DNA from: Spirodela intermedia
Taxonomy: Eukaryota; Streptophyta; Magnoliopsida; Alismatales; Araceae
Assembly (NCBI GenBank): GCA_902729315.2
Contig: LR746278.1
Coordinates: 4,811,411-4,875,410, forward strand
DNA length: 64,000 nt
Direction: 5' to 3'
Shown: positions 1-12,943 of the stretch, piece after piece
Layout of the letters: each line of letters opens with the position of its first letter
How positions within the stretch are numbered: position 1 is the stretch's first letter
The notes under the pieces: generated by a model
Seen by the model: the letters and a program-made list of their open reading frames with translations, nothing else
What the model was told of the DNA's origin: nothing
The model's database searches: none
Program-made: the position numbers and the translations under genes

Positions 1-1058
1 CGGCTCATCAGATTGTCTTGACCCAATCATGGTTAGGATTTTTTGTTTTTGGCGTATTAAATGTGAGATTTCTCATTGGTGATCAGTTGGGTACATGAAC
101 ATATTTGTCCATTGGATGTGGAGTTTTAGATAATAAATGCCGGAGTAACTCCATAAATATTCGAGTACATGCCCCTGAAAGTGGACCAAAAAGTGTCGTG
201 GCTTGCATAGAATGTAACAGCTAATGGAGATGAAGATGGGTAATGTATGGGGTACTTGCAGAAGTCAGAAAGTAATGTACTCTTTCAGTTTAGATAGATG
301 AGTGTTTAACATATTTTTCATCTCCTTGGTTCAGATTAATGAGCTGTTCTACAGAGGGTTCTTTTCTGAATGCACCTGTGCATCGATTTTTATTTTCTTT
401 TAAAAAAGATAGTTATCTACTGTCTATAATTTAATCATCCTTATCTACTGTCTATAATTTAATCATCCCTTTAAACACATACCCTGCCTGGCATCCTAAT
501 TGCTGCCAATTTCACTGAGGAAAATTTCTGAAACCTTTGGTTCTAAGCTTGGGTTGAGTTTGCTTTCAACTACCAGTCACTTGGTCCTGTTTTTTCTCTC
601 TTTTATTCTAGTCTTGTTCTAAATACGAACTTTTCTCGTGCTGCATTGTGAAATATATGCCATATAAGATTCAATTTTTCACACAGGATTTTAAATATAT
701 CACGAAAAAAAGATGGAATTTGAAATAATCACGCGAGTGGATAAAATATATTTTTTGTATAGATAGTATATTATCAGGGTTTGGTTTGAAATGTGAATGA
801 TCAGTGTTTTGTGTTTCCTGGAAGATTATTTTTTTCAGTTCAGTTCAGTTCTCTAGATTTATATTTCTAACCTTTCACAATATTCCAGTCTCTAGATTTT
901 TATCAGTTCTCTAGAACTTTTTTTTGACTGTTGTCTTATCATTTACATATTCTATGTAATATTGATGGAGGGTGCAACCTATCAGATGATTTTGTCAACA
1001 TTTATATTTTCCTGAGTAATATGTCTAACCTTCTTTGTGATGTTTTTTTGTGGTGCAG
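1..1058 (+). other. Upstream intron sequence of the CDKE1 gene
   Basis: This stretch is AT-rich and non-coding, and I read it as intron of the CDK8-like gene that follows. The first exon seen begins at 1059 after an AG acceptor, and its first residues ([11 protein letters not shown]) come about 75 residues into this protein family, so earlier exons must lie left of the window. I found no stretch here encoding the missing N-terminal lobe (glycine loop, ATP lysine, cyclin-binding helix). It contains a perfect 28-bp tandem duplication at 413-468. Confidence 0.7.
413..468. repeat. Two perfect tandem copies of a 28-bp unit
   Basis: The unit beginning TTATCTACTGTCTATAATTT occupies 413-440 and is repeated without a mismatch at 441-468. 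The perfect match suggests a recent replication-slippage duplication inside an intron. Confidence 0.9.
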
Positions 1059-4000
1059 TTGCTTCGTGAAATTTCACATGAAAATGTCGTCAAGCTAGTG
1101 AATGTGCATATTAACCACGTTGACATGTCACTATATCTTGCATTTGACTATGCTGAGCATGACCTTTATGTACGCCAGACTATTTCCCCTCCTCAAAGGC
1201 TTTAATTTACCTTAAATACGCTGTATCCAATGGTTTTTAACTTTGTTTGTTTGTCCATGATGCTTAATTTCTGTCATTAATAGATCCAACATGCCTTTTC
1301 CTCAAATAATTATTAAGCAAAATTTGTTACAGCAACTCTTATTTATCAGGAACGTATTCCTCCCCCAAGAAGGGTAGTTGAGATTGTTGTAGGGTTATAG
1401 TGTTGGAAATCAGCTAGTTTGTAGATGGTCAACATAGTTTGATGCAAGAAAAGGTCTAAGCTTTTCTTATACAAATGAATATAACAGATACGTAGTTTGA
1501 GGTGTCTATTCTTCTTGTTAGTTTCTGTGTTTTTATTCCTTGAGCTACTTTTATTATCGAAAGTCTGTGGTTTCCTCGAATGGACATCACCCAGAACAGA
1601 GCATGAATTTCCCTTACTCTATTTTCTGCGTTGGGCTTTAATTCTGATCTTTTTATTCTCCATGAGTTTTGTGCGCCACAGATGCTTCCATTATGTCCGA
1701 GTCATATGATTTGATTCACAGTAATCAATAAATTCCTTTCAGCTCTTTTTGTCATGTCTTATCATGAATAGAAATTTCCTCTTGAATGCCTGCATTCTTG
1801 TCGTAATTATAATTTGGGAATTGCCAGCCAGAACTTTAGTTCTCATTAGCCTGGGCTGTTTCTTAAACACGAGTTTTTCAGCGCATAATCTTTAGATGTT
1901 GGGGAATCATCTGCGTTTTTTGTGCTCTCTTGTTTGTTAACCTCTCCATAAATTTCTGTCACTTGCTGAAACAGGAAATTATCAGACACCATAGAGAAAA
2001 GGTTAACCATCAAATTAACCAGTACACAGTTAAGTCACTTCTATGGCAACTACTAAATGGACTCAACTACCTTCACAGGTGTGATTTATATTTTTCTGTG
2101 CCAACTTGAATGACTGTTTTTTTTGTGCTCTTAATATGGATAGTTATTGAGTTGATATATTTTGGTTTTGCACAAGTATTTTATGATTCTACTGACCACC
2201 TCCTCTATGCCTTGCTTTTTTCTATTTCAACAGCAATTGGATCATACATCGAGACCTCAAACCATCTAATATACTGGTATAGTCCATTGATTAGCAATTA
2301 AAATGTTATTTATGCTCGTTCAAACATCAATCATTAGAACCGTTTCATGAGCTTTGTGACGACTCAGGTTATGGGCGAAGGAGATGAACATGGAATTGTT
2401 AAAATTGCCGATTTTGGACTTGCCAGAATATATCATGCTCCATTGAAACCCTTATCAGAAAATGGGGTAAGAGAAATTATGTTTTATGTTTGTTAATTCT
2501 CCTTGACTACTGAAATCAGATTGTCTATCATTTCCTTGTCAAGGGATCAGTTGATATTTTTTAGTTATTTTTTCGGATCTATTAATTCCATTGCGAATTA
2601 AATACTCTCACTTTTGATCTTTAGCATACACCGTAGGAAGTGTAAGAGTTCATTTCTAGTTTCGATGGACAATAGAACTCTCGTGTTCATTTTTCCTCTC
2701 TTAGACAGTGCATTTTCCTATATCGATTCAAGATTTTTTGGGGAGTGGTTAGTTTCTTGTATGATTGATGATTGATTGAATGTGAAATATTAATAGGAAT
2801 GCCATATAGATCTGTATTTATTTCCCCACCATGATCTTATTTGACAATGACCTGTTTTCAATGGCCTAACAAGTACTTCTGTGAGCGTTTTTGAAACTAA
2901 GAACCAGTGTATTCTTCAATATCTGCCTTATTCATGAACTGTTCATTGACGTCTGTTATTTTGACCCTTGTAAATAATCAATTCATCCATTCCCCATTAC
3001 TTTTTGGGGATTTCTTAATGTGCAATGATGTGTGGTGCTTACTCTGACAGGTAGTTGTGACCATTTGGTATCGTGCTCCTGAGCTGCTTCTTGGGGCAAA
3101 ACACTACACAAGTGCTGTTGGTATCCTGGTGCTAAAGACAAGAATGTTTGATCTTTTGTGGATCAATCACGCATATGGCCCATTATTCAAATTGAATACT
3201 TTTCTATATTTCAATGCAAAATTTCTTCCTTAAAATGTAATTAGATATCTGGGCGGTTGGGTGCATTTTTGCTGAGTTGCTGACGTTAAAGCCTCTATTT
3301 CAAGGGGTGGAAGTCAAAGCTGCTCAAAATCCATTTCAGGTTAGTTTCTTTTTAATGCTGAGTTTGCAGCTTTTGTTCGCCGTCATGTGGGTATACTCAT
3401 TGAACGTGCCATCTGTGACAACTTTTAAACTTTTCTGTGTTTTCCAACGTGCAACCTTTTCCAGCTGGATCAACTTGACAAAATATTTAAGGTCTTAGGT
3501 ATGAAATTATCTCGTTGATTTTTTGTTTGTTTAGTTTGCTATGTAAATACTCATGTTACCCGTTTTTGTACCAGGGCACCCCACACCAGAGAGGTGGCCA
3601 ACTTTAGTAAATCTTCCGTACTGGCAAAATGATCAACAGCATATCCAGGGACACAAATAGTACGTTTCGTTATTTTTCTTTTAGTTTTGATCTGATTGAG
3701 TTCGATTTTAATTTGTAAGTTTCTTCTTTCAAAGTGCAGTGATAATCCTGGCCTACATACCTATGTTCATCTGCCACCAAAGAGCCCCGCCTATGATTTA
3801 CTTTCCAAGATGCTTGAGTACGCCTTCTTATGAACTTTTGCAAATCTTGTTCCTTTTATCATTTGTGGGCGTAGATTAAAAAGAGTTGTTATTTTTCAGC
3901 TGCTTTCTCTCTCGTCATTTCAGTATCTTAACATTTTTTGCTATCACATATAAATTTAATATTTTCTCCTTTGTTGACATGTTTCAAAAATTTAGACGTG

Positions 4001-6020
4001 AACTGCCTTTAACACCACACTATTTATTTCTCTGCAGATATGATCCTCGTAAGCGTATAACTGCATCCCAAGCGCTGGAGCATGAGTAATGCTTCTGTTT
4101 TCTTCTTATGACATTACCTATATTTCTCTTGTTAAACTTTCTGGCTGCAATTGTTTTTGGATAGGATCTTCTGAAGCCTTGCTATGTTTTTATGTGGTAA
4201 TTGCAATTAATTTCAAAATATCCATGCATGCTCGGATAATTACCACGAAGTTTGATGTCAACAAAAACAGTGTATTAAAACTATGCACATTACTGGAACT
4301 AGATCCAGTTTCCGACTGGGAGGGCAGAATGAGGACACTTTGCTTGGGTCTATATTTTCACTTGGGTTTGTCTTTCTGAATAAAGGCACTTTCGTGTTTG
4401 ACATGGTTGGTTATGTCATTTTATTCTGCTCTTCAGGTATTTTCGAATTGATCCGCAACCAGGGCGCAAGTAAGTTAATCTCTTCTACTTTATTTCCTTA
4501 TATCTGGTTTATAGTCCATCAATCACCTTGGGTATTGAACAGTTTATTTATGAGTAGAATCTCAGGGTATATAAAGCATATATTCCTCCACATTCTATTA
4601 ATGTGATCAGATAAAATGTGTCATCAATGCTCAGTGCACTGGTACCTACCCAACCAGGAGAAAAAGTGGTGAACTACCCGGCAAGACCAGTGGACACCAC
4701 TACAGATTTTGAAGGAACAGCAAGTGTCCAGTCTTCTCAACCGGTATGGCACAAATTTTGGATACTCTTCGGAGAATGCTATTCTTTCCTTGAAAAAAGT
4801 ACTAATAGGAACGTAAATAATGGTGTAGATATCTAGTTGCGGCTTTGGTTTCTCGTTTCTGGAGATGAGTGTATGTTGGTGCAAGAAGATATATGATCAG
4901 AATAAAGTGCAGTTTTGCTTGTAATACTTATAATGCCTGTGTTTGGCATCAAAATATAGCTAATTTTATATGTCTTTGGTAACTTTCTTCTTGAAAAGCA
5001 CCAACAAAGAGATGAGCAGAACAATTGTAGAGAACCAAGAGGAAGGGGCAGAATGAGAATAGAGGGCAAGGGACGAGTGGAATGAGGGAGAATGTGAAAT
5101 AAAACTGAATTGACTCTTTCTCATGGCAGTCCTCTTAGGTTAAAGGGCCCCCCAAGTTACAACAGTTGGAAAAAGACTGGCTTACAACGTTTAGCTAGCT
5201 AACAAGTTTATCAATGTAGTAGTCGTTCTTCTAGCATTCTCCACATGTCACTAGATGTTCGCTCATGTAGTATTTTATTTGTTGGACTTTGGGGCTGACT
5301 ATATTCAAAATCCATGAAATTTATTATGAAGAAAGATTTTGCACTAGAAAGATTTTGCTCTAGAATTCTTATAAGCATTGATAATGCTCCTTGCCCTAAA
5401 AACAGGAAAAACTGATGAAGAAATGAGCAGGAGAAGGGCCAACCCATCTCTAAGAATTGCTTATGAGCCTCAAGTCCCTTAAATATCTAAGAATGGACTT
5501 ACCATATTTCTAGGCCCTTGATTGTTCCTCCCTAGGACACTCGTCTTGAATAATTTTATTAATGAACATCGCTTATGCCTCAGAACGACTGCTACACTCC
5601 ATTCATGAAAAAAATCCTGTTGTTCACTGGAATTTCACACTTTCAGGCGTCATCTGGAAATGCTGTGGGAAGCATAGGGGTTGGGCCTGTTGGTAATCCC
5701 AGAGGGGTCCCTCGTCCGATGCCCATGGTGGGCATGCAGAGGATGCCAGCTTCAGGCATGACGGCCTACGGCATTCCTTCACAAGCTGACATGAGTGGTC
5801 TGAATCCAGGCGGAATTCCAATACAACGAGCTGCCGCTGCCCAGGCTGCTCATCAACAGGTATCTAACGTCAGCGAATCTGCAACTGACTGATATTTAGA
5901 TACCCATTTCTCTCATCACCTAACTTGCATCTTATTCCACAGCAGTTGAGAAGAAAAGACCCTGGAATGGGAATGCAGAATCAAGGATACCCTCCCCAGC
6001 AGAAATCAAGGCGCTTTTGA
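1059..6020 (+). CDS. CDKE-1: Cyclin-dependent kinase E-1 / CDK8 (Mediator kinase module), 5' part missing
   Basis: CDK8 is the kinase of the Mediator kinase module (with cyclin C, MED12, MED13) and acts in the nucleus on RNA polymerase II and transcription factors; the Arabidopsis homologue is HUA ENHANCER 3. Fourteen exons join in frame: 1059-1169, 1975-2078, 2234-2276, 2368-2466, 3051-3120, 3245-3339, 3465-3498, 3575-3659, 3740-3817, 4038-4085, 4437-4469, 4635-4743, 5647-5859, 5943-6020. They give 399 codons plus TGA. Visible motifs are [10 protein letters not shown] (catalytic loop), [10 protein letters not shown] (DFG), [10 protein letters not shown] (activation segment without the usual phosphorylated Thr, as in CDK8) and [15 protein letters not shown]. 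The C-terminal tail is Gly/Pro/Met/Gln-rich and ends KSRRF, as in plant CDKE. The plant family is about 465-475 residues, so roughly 70-75 N-terminal residues lie off the left edge. All visible splice junctions are GT-AG and no lesion is seen. Confidence 0.95.
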
Positions 6021-7125
6021 ATGATAACCTTGATGTTGGATACTCAAGCTACCTTCTCCCACTGAAAAAACTACATGGTATATACGGTGATAGACGAAGT
6101 TGGGGTTAGCAGCCTCCTATTATAAATGCCTCGTTCCATTTTCGTAAAGTTTGATCACGCAATTAACCATGTCTACCAGCTCTGCTTTCCCCATCTGTAC
6201 CATCATTATTTTATTTTTACTAACTTCAATTTCTTCCTGTGCAATTCGTTCCGCACGCTGTCTTAGCTGTCCCATTTATTGACCCTAGAAGGAAAGACTA
6301 TATCTGGATACTAAGATACCTTATCCGATTTCTATTAATAATGGATAAATGCATAGCTGTGTTCCATTTGAATCAATTAGTCAGGGAAATCTGCGGTTGG
6401 AGAAGTCTTAATCCATAAAGGTGATCAGATTCAATTCTCAGTGAGATCTCTGCTCCGCTGACCAGATTCATTTCTCTCTTGCAGGGGCTACAACAGTTCT
6501 CATGCACCGCCATGTTTCTGTGGCTTGTCTCAAGAGCTGTACTGGAGACTCTGAGCCAGTGTGGGAACCCTGACAGCATGAGGGGATGGCTGATGACGAG
6601 GCATTGAACTATTGGCTGATATGTTGGGATTTGGGGCTGTTCCAAGTCTTCTGGTGGGCATTCCCTACATTTTGGCTGTGGCCAGGCCAGTGTAAATCGT
6701 CCCATGTGCTTCATGATATCTGTGGCTGATTCGTTAGAATCGCTCACTGAGAATTGAGGTACACCACAATATCTTAAGGGGCTGATGGTGTATGTAAACC
6801 TGATGTGTTTATGTGCCAGAAAGGATCACTTAAGGTTCATGTATTGCAAATCCAATGGAGATGAAAATTATGAACTTTCCTTCTATTTGTGAGGTTTTGA
6901 GTGCTTGTAGATTTAAGGGGCTTTTTTTCCCACAAGTTGTTGATTGAAGGGGCATCTTTTCTGATCATTGTCGATTCAAGAATCATCTAAAAAGTAATAA
7001 TTGTAGATTTAAAGATAGTGAAGATTCATGTATTGTGGATTTAAGGTTCAATTTTCATTATTCCCTCATTTCAAATTTCTTGCCTTGTTGGTTCAAGGCT
7101 TGATTTTCTACCTTTTGTAACTTTG

Positions 7126-7130
<5 letters not shown>
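6021..7130. other. 3' flank of the CDKE1 gene, no gene seen
   Basis: The first few hundred bases are probably the CDKE1 3' UTR; I could not fix a polyadenylation site. A 124-codon open frame on the minus strand at 6373-6747 resembles no protein I know and has no supporting structure, so I do not call it. The rest is AT-rich spacer with the phrase 'gatttaag' recurring between about 6905 and 7050. Confidence 0.5.

Positions 7131-7172
<42 letters not shown>
7131..7172. repeat. (TA)21 microsatellite
   Basis: Twenty-one uninterrupted TA dinucleotides are followed by a short GA run. The tract sits just outside the left LTR of the Copia element that begins at 7247. Confidence 0.95.
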
Positions 7173-7174
<2 letters not shown>

Positions 7175-7246
7175 TATCAAGAGAGAGAGAGAGAAAGAGG
7201 TTGGAAACTTATTACAAGGCAATTGATGGTAGGCACTCAAAACTAT

Positions 7247-7520
7247 TGTTTTTCTTCTAGTTCCTTCATGCCTTGAAGAATGATAAAGGTTCTTGTGGAA
7301 GGGAAAAAGAGAATTTCTATTCAACTCTCAAGGAAAAATGTACTTCAATCTTTTTTACATCAAGACAGGGTCTGTTTTTATAACAAATTTATGGGGGAAG
7401 GTTCCAAACACAAAGCCTTACATCTAGTGACAAACATGTGATGTTCATATGCTTCTTTAAGTGAAGCACGTGATATATTCTAACTCAACAACTGAGGTAA
7501 TATTTACATAGTATTTAACA
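7247..7520 (-). repeat. 3' LTR of the decayed Copia element
   Basis: This 274-bp LTR reads TG...CA on the minus strand (TGTTAAATAC at its 5' end, next to the polypurine tract). It matches 10228-10385 and 12426-12526 piecewise. Shared stretches include 'aatttctattcaactc' and 'gacaaacatgtgatgttca'. Confidence 0.85.
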
Positions 7521-10212
7521 CTCCCTTCAAGTTGGTGAGTGGATATCATTCATTCCTAACATGGAGATCACTTGTTGTAGTCAAATACTAGAGACACCCT
7601 TTATTTGTAAAACAGCTAATTGACGTTGAGTGGAGATATAGGGAATACAAATTTCTTTAAAATCAAAGTTTTTTTTGATAAAATGATTTTTGATCTCCAC
7701 ATGCTTTGTGTAATCATGTTGGATCAGATTGCACAGAAAATTGTTTGCAAATTTCTAGTCACAATAGAACTTTAAAAGGCCTAAAAGAAGAAATCTTTAG
7801 GTGAGTGAATAAAATCTTCACCCAAAGTAGTTTTACATATTTCATGTGCAATGCTTTAAATTATGTTTCTATACTTGAGCGAGCAATAACAATTCATTTC
7901 TTGTTGTCCTAAGTAACTAAATTTCTTCCTATAAACATCGCAAGGGCTTAAGTTGACTAGCAATCTAAGGGAGAACTAGCATAATTAGCATCAATATACA
8001 TCTCAACTATTAATTTATCACTATGTTTGAAGAGAATGCCTTTTCTAAGAGTTTTCTTTAAGTAGTGTAACACTTGATAGGCAACATGAAGATGGAATTC
8101 AGTTGGCTGATGCGTGAACTGACTTTAGAGACTAACTACATAAGATATGTCAGGTCTAGTGTGTATAAGATAATATTAATCATCCAATAAGACATTGATA
8201 CATTTCTCAATCAATAGACTACTCTCATTCACCAACACAAAGTTTGTTGTTAGGATCAAGAGGGTTGTTGGCTAATGTTGCATGCAGACTTTCCAATATC
8301 TTTTATATGATATGCCACATACTTTCATTGAGAGGTAAATATATTCTTAAAAGAATGAATCACCTCAATACTTATAAAATATTTAAGACAACCCAAAGTC
8401 ACGATATCAAATTTCTTGGTAAGGTATTTGCTCAAATTTCATTATAATCCCATCACTTCTAGTAATTTTTGAACATGGCTAAGATCCTTATGATGTTCTA
8501 AAAAGGATCTACTTCCACAAGACAGCTTTTGTTGAATCCCTCCAAGATGTATAGCCCTCTTTCTCTAAAAATTTTAATTTTTCATCTTTGGACCTTATCA
8601 AGGATAATACAAATATTTTCATCAAAGAAGGCATGATAAGGTGTGTTCGTAACAAATTATTTTACATAAATAAGATTGGTGAAAAGCTTGGAAACATGGA
8701 GAACTTTAGTGAGGATTCCTAAAGGTTCAAGAGTGAGGTTTTCAATACTAATGACTATAAGAAGTGTGCCATCAGCAGTAGACACTTTTCAGTCACTTGA
8801 ACATGAGTTGTAGATGAGGATGAAGAATGATAAATTTGTCATCTGATACGTTACTCCCAAGTCTATTACCCAACATCTAATAACATCTTGATATAGAGCT
8901 CGAATACTAAGAGAATAACGGAACTCACCAATTTGATGAGTCATTGAGGGCAGTGAATGTTGCATTACCATCACCTTCAAATGCTCTACTTCAAGGTGAC
9001 GTTTTTCTACTTCACCTAACAGAGTTGAATCAACATTTCTTAGGTTTATTTGTTCAAAGTTCTATTTGGATAAAGAATCAATTACCATATGAACATGATT
9101 CATTGATTCTTAAAATTCCATGGTATACCATGGAATTTATAACATTACTCCATGGTATGATGGGGTTTCATATAATAAGTACATCATAGATTATCTCTAT
9201 AATCATTTATCTAGTTCTTCCCTTGCAAAGATGATGATTGATGAATCGAATATTCTATTAATTTAATGGTGTCCTAACTTGGCTAAAAATGTTGTATGCC
9301 CCGACTCCTAAATAGACAACATCAATATTTTGACGACTCTCTTCAATTAATATGATTGATATCGCCTCATTTAGATATGGTGCCCTTTCATTTCCTCGAA
9401 TTTACTATTTGATATGATAAAAAACATGACTCAAATTGGCCAAAAGTTTAAAGATGATTTCATTCTATGAAATTCTTAAGGGAGAGATTTCATTAGGTTC
9501 TTCAATCCCAAGATCAACATAATAGTCATGCTTTTGGCATAGGGTTTTTAATTCTTCTAAGTACTCTACTGATTTTGAACCTTGAACAATAGATTGAGAT
9601 TTTATCTCCGTTTCATATGTGACTCATTATTTTTCATCAAATATTTCATGTGTATAATTCCTCATAAGTCCTTCATAGTTTTCATAAAGAAAAAATCTCT
9701 ACTGATCGAGGGAATCATAGTTCCACAAATCCATGTCTTTATCAAGACATCCTCCTCTTGCCATTGTTTAAATTACTGTGACATTAGATCTAGTGTAGTC
9801 TCCTCTAGATGATGTAGCATCCCTTAGCTAGTAATAACCTCCTTAATATATTTTGACCATTGGATGAAATTATATCTAGTCAACTTAAATTCGTAGGCAT
9901 GATAGAGAGTTCAATCATTAGTCTTGATGTTATGAGATTGACATCTATAGTGGTGGTAGAGACATCACCTATTAAGGTTTCTCTTCCTTACATATAGAAA
10001 AGACAACCAATTGAAATAGAAACAATTACATATTGAGCAGAAACATAATTCTCTTACATCTTCAAAGTAAGATAAAGAATTGTCTTGAGAAGAGGTTAAA
10101 AGAAATGAAAAAATGATGTTGATTTCCTAAGCCCTCAAGAAGAGGCTCATAGAAGCAGCATAAATCTCCTACACAAAGAGATAATATGAAAGGAGCAATC
10201 ACACCTAGATTT

Positions 10213-10224
10213 GCTCTGATATCA
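10213..10224 (-). other. Primer-binding site (initiator tRNA-Met) of the Copia element
   Basis: The minus strand reads TGATATCAGAGC, one mismatch from the canonical plant site TGGTATCAGAGC complementary to initiator tRNA-Met. It lies three bases inside the 5' LTR at 10228, which fixes the element's orientation as minus. Confidence 0.85.
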
Positions 10225-10227
10225 TAT

Positions 10228-10385
10228 TGATTTTATTTCAGTTCTTTTGTTTCTTGAAGAAAGATAGACCTTCTCGTGGAAGAAAAAAATAGAATTTCTA
10301 TTCAACTCCTACGGAAAAATGTCCCTCAATCTTGTTTACATCAAGATAGGGGAGATGTTATTTATAATAGATTCATAATGGAAGG
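10228..10385 (-). repeat. First part of the split 5' LTR
   Basis: This piece aligns with 7247 to about 7400 of the 3' LTR. Homology stops abruptly after 'aatggaagg' at 10385 and resumes at 12426 as 'ttatagacacatcc...', showing that 10386-12420 was inserted into this LTR. Confidence 0.85.
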
Positions 10386-12420
10386 TGATGTGCACTTGTT
10401 GTTGTATTTAAATGCTCATCATCTAATAAAACGTATAATTAAAACTTTACAATATTTGAATATAAGTGTAAGCTTGAGGTTGAATACATAGAGATTAATT
10501 AATTCATTGTGAAAACTCGATCTACCTTATATGAGTAGAAATTTTAGTTTTTATTACTTTTTAAATAAAAGTAAGAAAATACCATGTATTATAACTATTA
10601 AAGATATAAATATTTTTATATAAAATAGGTGAAGAGGAGAAAACAAAGGGTGGAAGAAAGAAGGAAGAAAAGAGAAGATTATTTATAGAGAAAATGAAGG
10701 ATTTTTAAGGTAGAAGAGAGAGAGAGAAAGAGAGATGTCATGAAAGAGAGAGAGAGGAAGAGGGAGAGAGATCTCATGAGAGAGTGAGAGATTAAGATGA
10801 ATAATAAAGACAAAGAGAGAAAAATGAACAACTTATTTTTATAGTGACCATGATTCTCAAATTAATGTGTTTGAGAATTCACACACATAACTTAGGTCAG
10901 GCGTGGATGTCTCAACCTTGTTTTCATTAATCAACCTCTAGTCTCAATCATTCACATTCAAAATAAAAAACATAACAATTATTTGTGAAATGTCAGCAAC
11001 ATGAATTCTTTGAAATTTGCCTACCAAAATTAATAAAAATCAACATGAAGATGGTCTCAACTTGATCTCAGATGAGTTTTGAAAGATTTAGAAGAATAAT
11101 GAAGATTATTCATCAGGTTTTGAATCTGTTCTACCTATTTCTATTAAAAAATATAGAAAAACTGAAATAATTTGACAAAAAATATAAATAAATGATGAAA
11201 ATTTGAAAAAATCATTGTTCAATGTTTGTCTACCTCTTAAAAAATTAGAGGCACTTGTGTGGCCCCTTGACTTTTTTTAGACATGCCACATCATGTCAAA
11301 AATTGTAGAAATATCATCTAGAAGTGTTACACTACTTATTAGAGAGATTCATTCGAAAAGAAGAGTTAGCTATGTTATCAATTCATTTGGGTAGAGGAGT
11401 TGACCACTCACGAGAGGCCTTGAGAGTAGTTGGGGCAAGAAAGAGTGCATTCACTAATCATTAGAGGCATTGATCACACAAAGGGAATGAGAAATAGATG
11501 TTATATTCACGATTACCATTGAGATTTTAAAGATAATAAATAATATATATTTTACTAGATGATAATTAATTATTATATTTCTATCCCTAAGATGATACAT
11601 GTAAGAACTTAAGTTCTTGATATTGTGGCATTTCACTTGTCGCCAAATTAGTTGTGTATAGTCATGTGATGCATTGAGCATCATAGGATCAACCTATCAT
11701 GAATTATTATTGATTGAGAACTTAAGCTCTTGTTATTGTGACACTTTGCTTGTTGTTAGATCAACCTCACCTAGTCACGTGGTGTTTTGAGTGATGTAAG
11801 ATCAATTCATTGTGAACAACTATTAATTGAGAACTTACTTAAGTTTTTGATATTGTGGTGCTTCACTTAATCTCAAATTAGCCTCATCTTGTCACGTGGT
11901 GTGCTGAGTGACACAAGATCGATCCATTGCGAACTACTACCGTACGAGAGGTTTAAGTTTTAGGTATCGTGGCACTTTGCTTGTTGTGGGATCAACCTTT
12001 TCTGGTCACATGGTGCGTTGAGCACCATAGGATTCATCTATCACAAACCTATGCCCTGAAACACATGAAAAGCTTTAGTCTTACATCAAAAATTTTAGCA
12101 GATATATCATGTATATATTATCATATTTTGTGTTTTGTTTCTTAAGTCTCAAATCCAAGTGCAAGTCATGGGCCATGGGAACGGTTGTCTAACAGCCCTT
12201 TATGATAATACAATAGTATATAATATTAAAGTAGTATATAAAGAATACTATATTTATTTATTATATATTATTTTTAAAAGAGGAAATAGATTAACTTCTC
12301 TAACTTATAACCTTCAAAATTAACTATATAAAGCTACATTTCCTTCGACGAATTAAAATAATGAAGTAATTAAATAAAATTAAGTAAAAACTAGTAATCA
12401 AGCATTAACAAAAGGTTATA
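10386..12420. mobile_element. 2,035-bp TG...CA element nested in the Copia 5' LTR
   Basis: The insert begins TGATGTGCACTT and ends ATTAACA, and is flanked by near-identical 5-bp sequences GAAGG (10381-10385) and AAAGG (12421-12425), the target duplication size usual for LTR retrotransposons. It carries no coding frame I recognise. TG...CA ends, this length and a lack of genes fit a solo LTR or a non-autonomous element. Its first ~175 bp are related to both arms of the inverted repeat at 47293-47626. It contains GA-rich sequence (about 10630-10800) and four tandem repeats (11605-12060). Confidence 0.7.
11605..12060. repeat. Four tandem copies of a ~113-bp unit
   Basis: Units start near 11605, 11718, 11831 and about 11950, each opening with a version of 'gaacttaagttcttgatatt' and continuing through 'gtcacgtggtg' and 'gatcaacctatc'. 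The first two spacings are exactly 113 bp; the later units carry small insertions. Copies are diverged, so the array is old. It lies inside the nested TG...CA element. Such sub-repeats are common within LTRs, where they can act as promoter or enhancer modules; that role is inference here. Confidence 0.85.
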
Positions 12421-12425
12421 GACAC

Positions 12426-12526
12426 ATCCTTGCATCCTATGACAAACATGTGATGTTCACATGCTTCTTTGAGTGTAGCATATGATACACTACCTCAGCA
12501 GCTGATGTAGTACTTACATAGTATTA
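12426..12526 (-). repeat. Second part of the split 5' LTR
   Basis: The sequence 'gacaaacatgtgatgttcac' and the following bases to 'cttacatagtatt' match 7423-7517 of the 3' LTR. The outer LTR end is blurred by mutation, so 12526 is approximate. Confidence 0.75.
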
Positions 12527-12585
12527 TATTCTATGTAAATAAATTTCAACATAAAACTAAATAATTTTAAACGTGATGAAACTCT

Positions 12586-12943
<358 letters not shown>

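Larger units (their letters stand above)
7247..12526 (-). mobile_element. Decayed Ty1/Copia LTR retrotransposon with a nested insertion
   Basis: Read on the minus strand, this has the layout 5' LTR, tRNA-Met primer site, decayed polyprotein, polypurine tract, 3' LTR. The 3' LTR is 7247-7520, the polypurine tract 7521-7530 (minus strand TTGAAGGGAG), the primer-binding site 10213-10224, and the 5' LTR 10228-10385 plus 12426 to about 12526. Between about 7900 and 8250 the minus strand still encodes Copia RNase H-adjacent residues: HTRPDISYVV, then THQPTEFHLH, then a LHYLKKTLRKGILF stretch, broken by stop codons. No long open frame survives, so the element is dead. A 2-kb element (10386-12420) has split the 5' LTR. 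LTR divergence of roughly a quarter of positions by eye suggests an old insertion. Confidence 0.85.

Noticed and set aside
6373-6747. 124-codon minus-strand frame downstream of CDKE1
   Set aside because: No recognisable domain, no plausible splice or promoter context, and it lies in the probable 3' flank.
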